A stretch of DNA of 13,133 nt from Thermus kawarayensis JCM 12314 (GTDB lineage Bacteria; Deinococcota; Deinococci; Deinococcales; Thermaceae). Within the stretch, counting starts at the first letter, position 1, and every line of letters begins with the position of its first letter. Positions 8,173 to 13,133 of the stretch are shown here, piece after piece. A program made the position numbers and the translations under genes. Below the pieces are notes generated by a model. That model saw nothing but the letters and a program-made list of their open reading frames with translations. It was not told the origin of the DNA and ran no database searches. Where the stretch lies: contig BBBL01000012.1 in NCBI GenBank assembly GCA_001311545.1, positions 1 through 13,133 of the forward strand. The letters are read 5' to 3'.

Positions 8173-8472
8173 CGCTTTACCTCCTGTGCGTCCAATATCG
8201 CCTCCAAATCCCGAAAGAACTCCAAGACTCGCTTCCCCTTGGCCGTCAAGGTGTATTCTACCCGAGGGGGCACCTCGGGAAAGGCCCGCCGCTCCACGAA
8301 GCCCAGGGTGTGGAACTCCCTGAGCCTCTCCGCCAGGGTACGGGGGAGAGGAGCAAAACGGCCTGGAGGTCGGAAAAGCGGGAAGGCCCCCGACCCAGGG
8401 CGAAGAGGACCTCTGGGGCCCCCGGCGGGCCATGACCTTGAGCACCTTCCGGGCGTTTTTGGAGAGGGCCAT
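8169..8472 (-). CDS. HxlR-type winged-helix transcriptional regulator (two likely indels)
   Basis: A 101-residue DNA-binding protein in the repaired reading. The stretch EVLFALGRGPSRFSDLQAVL (21-40), then LSPRTLAERLREFHTLGFVE (42-61) and RAFPEVPPRVEYTLTAKGKR (63-82) follow the HxlR pattern: a helix-turn-helix in which Ser-Pro-(Lys/Arg)-Thr-Leu starts the recognition helix, then a beta wing with PPRVEY-x-LT-x-KG. The frame breaks in the G run 8415-8418 and in the G run 8342-8346; each has lost one base. I see no N-terminal Cys of the redox-sensing HypR kind. The ATG at 8472 sits six bases after a possible -10 box, and the TGA overlaps the minD GTG, so it heads the min-rodA-pot train. Its ligand and targets are unknown; autoregulation is a guess. 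Confidence 0.8.
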
Positions 8473-8478
8473 GGGCCA

Positions 8479-8508
8479 ATGCTATCAAAAGGGCTAGAAA
8501 GAGGGGAA
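8479..8508 (-). promoter_or_regulatory. Candidate promoter for the regulator-minDE-rodA-potABCD train, leaderless geometry
   Basis: On the minus strand, a -10 like TAGCAT (8484 down to 8479, four of six matches) lies six bases before the ATG at 8472. A weak -35, TTCCCC (8508 down to 8503, three matches), stands 18 bases upstream. No ribosome-binding site precedes this ATG. The -35 is poor, so the support comes mainly from the spacing, which matches the other two leaderless candidates here. Confidence 0.4.
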
Positions 8509-8518
8509 GTAGGAAGCG

Positions 8519-8547
8519 TTGCCCCGGAAGGCGGGGTGGTCTATCCT
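8519..8547 (+). promoter_or_regulatory. Candidate promoter for the small membrane protein and mutase genes
   Basis: TTGCCC at 8519-8524 and TATCCT at 8542-8547 are 17 bases apart, each with four of six consensus matches. The -10 ends seven bases before the GTG at 8555, so transcription would begin at the start codon. The element lies back to back with the candidate promoter of the HxlR-type gene in an 82-bp divergent spacer. Confidence 0.5.
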
Positions 8548-8554
8548 GTGGAGC

Positions 8555-8692
8555 GTGAAGGGGGAGCCCAAGCCCGACTGGAAGGACTTCCTGGCCCTGG
8601 TCCTGGCGGCCTACAGCCTCCTCCTCCCTCCCCTCTTCCTCCTCCTGGGGGTCCTCTTCGCCTTTCTCCTTCTCCTCCGGCTTTTACTGTAA
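8555..8692 (+). CDS. Predicted small membrane protein, 45 residues
   Basis: I do not recognise a family. Starting from GTG 8555, the reading begins VKGEPKPDWKDFLALVLAAY and ends LLLLRLLL at TAA 8690-8692. Residues 1-11 are polar and charged. Residues 12-45 are almost wholly hydrophobic, with a Pro-Pro pair at 25-26 that could split the stretch into two short helices or a hairpin. Support for a real gene: a promoter-like pair spaced so that the GTG would be the first transcribed codon, a stop only nine bases before the mutase ATG, and a clean polar-then-hydrophobic composition. Against it: the sequence is short and G/C-rich, and no ribosome-binding site or homology is visible. If real, it is probably co-transcribed with the mutase. 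Confidence 0.5.
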   Translation: MKGEPKPDWKDFLALVLAAYSLLLPPLFLLLGVLFAFLLLLRLLL

Positions 8693-8701
8693 AACTAAGG
8701 C

Positions 8702-10242
8702 ATGGAAGGTCTTTTTGAGTCCTTGCCGGAAGGCTACCGGGAGAAGCTGGGCCGTCCGGGGGAGTACCCCTTCACCCGGGGCATCTACCCCCGGATGTAC
8801 CTGGAAAGGCCCTGGACCATGCGCCAGTACGCGGGCTTCTCCACCGCCGAGGAGTCCAACGCCCGCTACCGCTACCTCCTCTCCCAGGGCCAGACAGGGC
8901 TATCCGTGGCCTTTGACCTCCCCACCAGCTCGGCCTAGACCCCGACCACCCCATGAGCGTGGGGGAGGTGGGGCGGGTGGGGGTGTCCATCGCCACCCTG
9001 GAGGACATGAGGAGGCTCTTTGACGGGATTCCCCTGGACCGGGTCTCCACCAGCATGACCATCAACGCCCCGGCCATGATGCTCCTCGCCCTCTACCTCC
9101 TGGTGGCCGAGGAGCAGGGGGTGCCTTGGGACAAGGTCTCGGGCACGGTGCAAAACGACATCCTCAAGGAGTACTTCGCCCGGGGCACCTACATCTACCC
9201 CCCTGGGCCCTCCATGCGCCTCGTGACCGACATCTTCGAGTTCTGCGCCGAGCGCGTCCCAAGTGGAACACCATCAGCATCTCCGGCTACCACATCCGCG
9301 AGGCCGGGGCCACCGCCGCCCAGGAGATCGCCTTCACCCTGGCGGACGGCAAGGCGTACGTGCGGGCCGCCCTGGAGCGGGGGTTGGAGGTGGACCGCTT
9401 CGCCCCCAGGCTCTCCTTCTTCTTCGCCGCCCACGGGGACATCTTTGAAGAGGCGGCCAAGTTCCGGGCAGCGCGGCGCCTCTGGGCCCGGATCATGCGG
9501 GAGGAGTTTGGGGCCAAGGACCCCAGAAGCTGGATGCTCCGCTTCCACACCCAGACCGGGGGCTCCACCCTCACGGCCCAGGAACCCTTGAACAACGTGG
9601 TGCGCACCGCCTACCAGGCCCTGGCGGCGGTGCTCGGGGGCACGCAGAGCCTCCACACCAACGCCTACGACGAGGCCCTGGGCCTCCCCACGGAGAAGAG
9701 CGCCCTCCTCGCCCTAAGGACCCAGCAGATCCTGGCCCATGAAAGCGGGGTGACCCGGGCCGTGGACCCCTTGGGGGGGAGTTTTTACGTGGAGCACCTC
9801 ACCGAGGCCCTGGAGAAGGAGGCGGAAAGCTCATCCGGGAGATTGACGCCCTGGGGGGCGCGGTGGCCGCCGTGGAGGCGGGTTACTTCCAACGGGCCAT
9901 CGAGGAGTCCGCCTGGCAGTTCCAGAAGGAGGTGGAAGAGGGAAAGCGGGTCATCGTGGGGGTGAACCGCTTCGTTGACCCGCAAAGCCCCCTGAACGAG
10001 CCCGTCCCCGTGCAGCGCATTGACCCCGGGCTCCACGAGAGGCGCAAGCGGGAGGTGGCCGCCTTCAAGGCGGGGCGGGACGGGGAGAGCGTAAGGGTCG
10101 GCCTGGAAAGGCTAAGGGAGGCGGCAAGGGGCCAGGAGAACCTCTTCCCCTACGTCCTCGAGGCCTTCCGCCGCCGGGCCACCCTGGGGGAGGTCTGCGG
10201 GGTCTTAAGGGAGGAGTGGGGGGAGTACCAGCCGGGAGGTAG
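8702..10242 (+). CDS. Methylmalonyl-CoA mutase, catalytic chain without B12 domain (four likely indels)
   Basis: Rearranges methylmalonyl-CoA and succinyl-CoA using adenosylcobalamin. The repaired protein is 514 residues and consists only of the substrate-binding TIM-barrel part; the ~130-residue cobalamin-binding domain is absent and must be a separate subunit elsewhere. Motifs: [18 protein letters not shown] (36-53), [14 protein letters not shown] (65-78), [10 protein letters not shown] (116-125), [18 protein letters not shown] (151-168), [15 protein letters not shown] (195-209) and [12 protein letters not shown] (315-326). His198 matches the B12-contacting His244 of the Propionibacterium enzyme. 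Tyr43 and Arg161 match Tyr89 and Arg207, the pair marking methylmalonyl rather than isobutyryl substrate (from memory). Frame breaks, each one lost base: 8925-8926, 9260, 9826-9828 and 10234-10236. The ATG at 8702 follows CTAAGG. The repaired stop TAG is 10240-10242. Confidence 0.92.
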
Positions 10243-10245
10243 AGG

Positions 10246-10631
10246 ATGGAAGGCGAGGCCGAGCTCTGGGACTTCTTGGAGCGGCACCTCAGGAGCATCT
10301 ACGAGGGGGACCCCGAGGCTACCGGGCCACCACCCACGAGGACCTCTCCCTCTACGAGTGGTTCGTGGCCCCTCACCGCTTAGACGGCCTTCCCTTCCAC
10401 CTCTTCATGACGGAAAGGCGCTGGGCCACCCGGGGAAGGCCCTACCGCCTGGACCTCCTGGAGAGAAGGCTTCAGCGCTACGGGGACGTGGCCATCTTCA
10501 GCTACACCCTCCTCCTCACCGTGGAGGAAGAGGAGGGGCTAAGGCACCGGGCGGTGAACGAGAGCCGGGTGGCGGTGCGCTTCCCCGAGGGGTGGAAGGT
10601 GGTGCACGTCCACAAAAGCCCGGCGGGGTGA
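10246..10631 (+). CDS. NTF2/SnoaL-like small protein (CaMKII-association-domain type; one likely indel)
   Basis: A 128-residue protein in the repaired reading, beginning [20 protein letters not shown]. The pattern [15 protein letters not shown], then [18 protein letters not shown] (31-48), FHLFM (51-55) and [17 protein letters not shown] (75-91) is that of the NTF2-like superfamily, in the branch that includes SnoaL-like and calmodulin-kinase II association domains. These fold as a cone-shaped alpha+beta barrel and often form dimers or larger rings; functions vary, so none is assigned. The frame breaks near 10319, where one base is missing between DPEA and YRATTHEDL. The ATG at 10246 has an ideal GGAGGT at 10235-10240 inside the mutase end, three bases after its stop. 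Co-transcription with the mutase is very likely, but a role in that pathway is only inferred from position. Confidence 0.72.
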
Positions 10632-10660
10632 GGCCACCCCGCCACGGGCGGCGTCCGTGG
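10622..10660. terminator. Two adjacent hairpins between convergent genes, possible bidirectional terminator
   Basis: The first hairpin pairs GGCGGGGTG (10622-10630) with CACCCCGCC (10635-10643), a perfect nine-base stem with a four-base loop spanning the stop codon at 10629-10631. The second pairs CCACGG (10642-10647) with CCGTGG (10655-10660). They overlap by two bases, so they may form as alternatives. Neither has a T-rich tail on either strand, so classical Rho-independent termination is unproven. The 32-bp spacer before the acs stop holds nothing else. Confidence 0.5.
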
Positions 10661-10663
10661 GGC

Positions 10664-12603
10664 TTAGGAGCCCTGCTTCAGGCGCTCCACCACGGAGCGG
10701 TCCTCCAGGGTGGAGGTGTCCCCCTTGATCTCCTGCTCCCCGCGGCGATCTGCCGCAGGAGCGGCGCATGATCTTGCCCGAGCGGGTCTTGGGCAGGGCG
10801 TCGGTGAAGCGCACCTCGTCGGGGCGGGCAATGGGGCCGATAACCTTGGCCACGTGGGCCTTGAGCTCGTCCCGTAAGGCCTCCGAGGGAGCGTACCCCT
10901 CCTTCAGGGTCACGAAGGCCACGATGCTTCCCCCTTCACGGGGTCGGGCCTCCCCACCACCGCCGCCTCGGCCACGGCGGGATGGGCCACCAGGGCCGAC
11001 TCGATCTCCATGGTGCCCAGGCGGTGCCCGGCCACGTTCAGAACGTCGTCCACCCGGCCCTGGATCAGGTAGTAGCCGTCCTTGTCCCGCCTGGCCCCGT
11101 CCCCGGTGAAGTAGACCCGGGGTGCTGGCTGAAGTACTGTTGCAGGAAGCGGTCAGGGTCGCCCCATACGGTGCGGAGCATGCTGGGCCAGGGGCGGGTG
11201 ATGCAGAGGTGGCCGCCCTCCTCGGGGTTTTCCACGGGGCGGTGCTGGCCGTCCAGGATCTCCGGCTTCACCCCGAAGAAGGGCTTCCCGGCGTGCCCCG
11301 GCCTCATGGGATGGACCCCGGGCAGGGTGGTGATCATGATGCCCCCCGTCTCCGTCTGCCACCAGGTGTCCACGATGGGGCAGCGGCCCTTGCCGATGAC
11401 GTTGTAGTACCAGAGCCAGGCCTCGGTTGATGGGCTCGCCCACGGTGCCGAGGAGTCTTAAGGAGTCCAGGCGGTGCTTGAGGGGCCACCCTTCCCCCCA
11501 CTTCATGAAGCTGCGGATGGCGGTGGGGGCGGTGTAGAGGATGGTGACCCCGTACTTGTCCACCACCTGCCAGAAGCGGTCGGGCTCGGGCCAGTTGGGG
11601 GCCCCTCGTACATCACCGTGGTGGCCCCGTTCAAGAGGGGCCCGTAGACCACGTAGGAGTGCCCGGTGATCCAGCCCACGTCGGCGGTGCACCAGTAGAC
11701 GTCCTCGTCCTTGAGGTCAAAGACCAGCTTGGTGGTGTAGTAGACGTAGGTCATGTAGCCGCCCAGGGTGTGCAGGACGCCCTTGGGCTTGCCGGTGGAG
11801 CCGGAGGTGTAGAGGATGAAAAGGGGCTCCTCCGCCTCCATGGGCTCCGCCTCGCACCGGTCCGAGGCGGCCTCCATGAGCTCGTGCCACCAGTGGTCCC
11901 GCCCCGGAATCCAGGGCACCTCCTCCCCGGTGCGGCGCACCACCACCACGTGCTCCACGCTCCTGGCGTCCTTCAGGGCCTCGTCGGCGTTCTGCTTGAG
12001 GGGGACGATCCCGCCCCGGCGGTAACCCCCGTCGGCGGTGATGAGCACCTTGGCCTCGGCGTCCTTGATGCGCTCGGCCAGGGCGTTGGCGGAGAAGCCC
12101 CCGAAGACCACGGAGTGCACCGCCCCGATGCGGGCGCAGGCCAGCATGGCGATGGCCGCCTCGGGGACCATGGGGAGGTAGATGGTGACCCGGTCCCCCT
12201 TCTTTACCCCCAGGCCCTTGAGGACGTTGGCGAACTTCTGCACCTCGCGCCAGAGGTCGTAATAGGTGAGGACCCTTTCCTCCCCCGGCTCCCCCTCCCA
12301 GACGAGGGCCGCCTTGTTGCGGCGCCAGGTCTTCACGTGGCGGTCCAGGGCGTTAAAGGCCAGGTTGGTCTTCCCCCCCACGAACCACTTGGGGTGGGGC
12401 AGGTCCCCTTCCAGGACCTTCTGCCAGGGCGCAAACCAGTGGAGCTCCGAGGCCACCCGTCCCCAGAAGCCCTCGGGGTCCTCGAGGCTTTCCCGGTAGA
12501 GCCTCTCGTACTCCTCCTCGCTTCCCATGTGGGCCTGCTTCCGGAAGGCCTCGCTGGGGTAGAACACCCGCTCTTCCTTAAGAACGCCTTCAATCCGGTC
12601 CAT
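10664..12603 (-). CDS. acs: Acetyl-coenzyme A synthetase, AMP-forming (six likely indel sites)
   Basis: Makes acetyl-CoA from acetate, ATP and CoA through acetyl-AMP. The repaired protein is 648 residues, normal for Acs. In order: the Acs-type N-terminus ([20 protein letters not shown]), P-loop [15 protein letters not shown] (265-279), [14 protein letters not shown] (310-323), [21 protein letters not shown] (413-422) with the tandem Trp of acetate-specific enzymes, [15 protein letters not shown] (499-513), hinge [16 protein letters not shown] (517-532) and [11 protein letters not shown] (606-616). Lys612 is the catalytic Lys that is reversibly acetylated in other Acs proteins. Frame breaks at 11602-11605, 11422-11425 (two bases lost), 11119-11122, 10926, 10759-10761 and 10738-10741. 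The ATG at 12603 has AAAGGAGG just upstream; the stop TAA is 10664-10666. Confidence 0.97.
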
Positions 12604-12622
12604 ACCCCCTCCTTTGCCCCTG

Positions 12623-12652
12623 AGGATAGAAGGGACCTTCCCCTGGGGTCAA
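12623..12652 (-). promoter_or_regulatory. Candidate acs promoter
   Basis: On the minus strand, TTGACC (12652 down to 12647, five of six matches) and TATCCT (12628 down to 12623, four of six) are 18 bases apart. Transcription would start near 12616, leaving a leader of about 13 bases that carries AAAGGAGG before the ATG at 12603. Most of this -35 lies inside the left arm of the large palindrome, so a protein bound there should affect acs. Confidence 0.6.
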
Positions 12653-12698
12653 GAAACCGGGGGTTTTTCACCATGTGCCAAACCCCCCGTTTCTTGAC
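12648..12698. repeat. 51-bp imperfect palindrome between acs and the IclR-type gene, candidate operator
   Basis: The left arm GTCAAGAAACCGGGGGTTT (12648-12666) and the reverse complement of the right arm (12680-12698) differ at one of 19 positions. The 13-base centre holds a further symmetrical CAC-CAT-GTG (12669-12677) on the same axis at 12673. The right arm ends in TTGAC, which with the next A makes a perfect TTGACA reading toward the IclR-type gene; the left arm gives TTGACC reading toward acs. The symmetry and the shared -35 elements suggest a two-fold operator or a mirrored promoter pair. It could also fold as a hairpin if transcribed, but neither predicted transcript includes it. Confidence 0.7.
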
Positions 12699-12723
12699 AG
12701 GGGGGGCGGCCCTCACGGAAGAT
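12694..12723 (+). promoter_or_regulatory. Candidate promoter of the IclR-type gene
   Basis: TTGACA at 12694-12699 is a perfect -35. Eighteen bases on, GAAGAT (12718-12723) is a poor -10 with three of six matches. It ends eight bases before the ATG at 12732, which would again give a leaderless message. The run of seven Gs in the spacer (12700-12706) is a likely place for a base-count error, so the spacing is not secure. Confidence 0.35.
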
Positions 12724-12731
12724 GGGCCCAA

Positions 12732-13133
12732 ATGGCCAGGAAGCGGAGCCTTTCCACGGTCCAGGCCGCCTTGCGCATCCTCGCCTACCTGGCCGAGCAC
12801 CCCGAGGGGGTGGAGGTCAAGGAGGTGGCCCGCCTCCTGGGGAAAAGCCTCTCCAGCGCTTACGCCCTCCTCAACAGCCTCGCCGAGGAGGGCTTCGCCG
12901 TGAAGACGGAGCGGGGCTACCGGCCGGGCAAGGCCAAGCCCGTCCCGGCCCAGGCCCCCCCGTTGGAGGAAGCCCTGGAGGAGCTCTACCTGCGCACCCG
13001 GGAGCGGTGCTACCTGGCCCTCATCACCCCCGAGGGGGTGCGGCTCAAGACCCGGGGGCGCAGGGCCAGCCCCATCCCCGTGGGGGAGGTCCTGCCCGAG
13101 GAAGCCACCGCCTTGGCCCTTGGCCGGCGGTGG
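12732..13133 (+). CDS. IclR-type transcriptional regulator, N-terminal part (cut by window end)
   Basis: The first 134 residues are present and run off the window end. Residues 7-65 form an IclR-like winged helix-turn-helix (LSTVQAALRILAYLAEHPEG, then VKEVARLLGKSLSSAYALLNSLAEEGF). The segment LEEALEELYLRTRERCYLAL with RLKTRGRRASPIPVGEVLPEEATALALG resembles the start of the IclR effector-binding domain. The ATG at 12732 is chosen because the helix-turn-helix starts seven residues later; an ATG at 12722 is in another frame. No ribosome-binding site is seen. The gene is divergent from acs across a palindrome, the usual layout of an IclR regulator and its target, so control of acs is a reasonable inference. 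The effector is unknown. Confidence 0.78.
   Translation, partial: MARKRSLSTVQAALRILAYLAEHPEGVEVKEVARLLGKSLSSAYALLNSLAEEGFAVKTERGYRPGKAKPVPAQAPPLEEALEELYLRTRERCYLALITPEGVRLKTRGRRASPIPVGEVLPEEATALALGRRW

Noticed and set aside
7576..8472. Apparent fusion of a regulator N-terminus with MinD
   Set aside because: The open frame joins them only because two lost bases in the HxlR-type gene shift its reading into the minD frame. AGGAGG and GTG at 8172 mark the true minD start.
2..12603. Pseudogene calls for the broken genes
   Set aside because: Breaks affect nearly every longer gene, including core metabolism, yet the protein sequence on both sides remains fully conserved with no missense decay.
12648..12698. 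The acs upstream palindrome as a Rho-independent terminator
   Set aside because: It lies upstream of both divergent starts, so neither gene transcribes it, and it has no flanking T-rich tail.
11659..12903. A 414-codon plus-strand frame opposite acs, running into the IclR-type gene in another frame
   Set aside because: Antisense shadow with no domain; acs on the other strand is unmistakable.
1..13133. Defence systems, CRISPR arrays, insertion sequences, prophage genes, tRNA or rRNA
   Set aside because: I looked for repeat-spacer patterns, transposase motifs, terminal repeats and RNA gene signatures and found none. Composition is even across the window.

Overview
The window looks like chromosomal DNA from Thermus, close to T. 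thermophilus. The evidence is very high G+C with almost every third codon position G or C, many TTG/GTG starts, tightly overlapping genes, apparent leaderless promoters, and proteins of typical Thermus type (RodA, a cytochrome c552 relative, a methylmalonyl-CoA mutase lacking the B12 domain, Acs, IlvD). The genus is inferred from memory of these families; no database search was made.

Layout, left to right. 2-207 (+) is the tail of a short-chain dehydrogenase, overlapping by ATGA with ilvD (204-1871, +), the dihydroxy-acid dehydratase of branched-chain amino acid synthesis. ilvD converges on a small secreted cytochrome c (1868-2244, -), and both stops share one CTAG. Next comes a 6.2-kb minus-strand train read from 8472 down to 2280: an HxlR-type regulator, minD, minE, rodA, potA, potB, potC and potD, with stops and starts mostly overlapping. 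It joins division-site placement, cell-wall elongation and polyamine uptake. Divergent from it on the plus strand are a predicted 45-residue membrane protein (8555-8692), the catalytic chain of methylmalonyl-CoA mutase (8702-10242) and an NTF2/SnoaL-like protein (10246-10631). These converge on acs (10664-12603, -), acetyl-CoA synthetase. A 129-bp spacer with a 51-bp imperfect palindrome separates acs from a divergent IclR-type regulator (12732 to the window end, +).

The sequence itself appears error-rich. I count 26 places where an otherwise well-conserved protein changes frame. Nearly all are one missing G or C in or beside a short run. Putting those bases back gives full-length products (IlvD 555, Acs 648, MutA 514, PotA 362, PotB 286, PotD 351, MinD 269 residues). 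PotC, RodA and MinE are intact as given. I therefore annotate each broken gene over its full span as a CDS with likely sequencing indels, not as a pseudogene. Protein residue numbers below refer to the repaired reading.

How the genes may work together. Acs and methylmalonyl-CoA mutase point to acyl-CoA metabolism (acetate activation, and propionyl-CoA flow into succinyl-CoA), with the IclR-type protein the obvious candidate regulator of acs. MinDE and RodA govern cell shape, and PotABCD imports polyamines. I see no defence system, CRISPR array, transposon, prophage, tRNA or rRNA. The most interesting structures are the palindrome that carries both divergent -35 elements, the repeated promoter geometry placing a -10 box 6-8 bases before a start codon, and the regulator-min-rodA-pot gene train.
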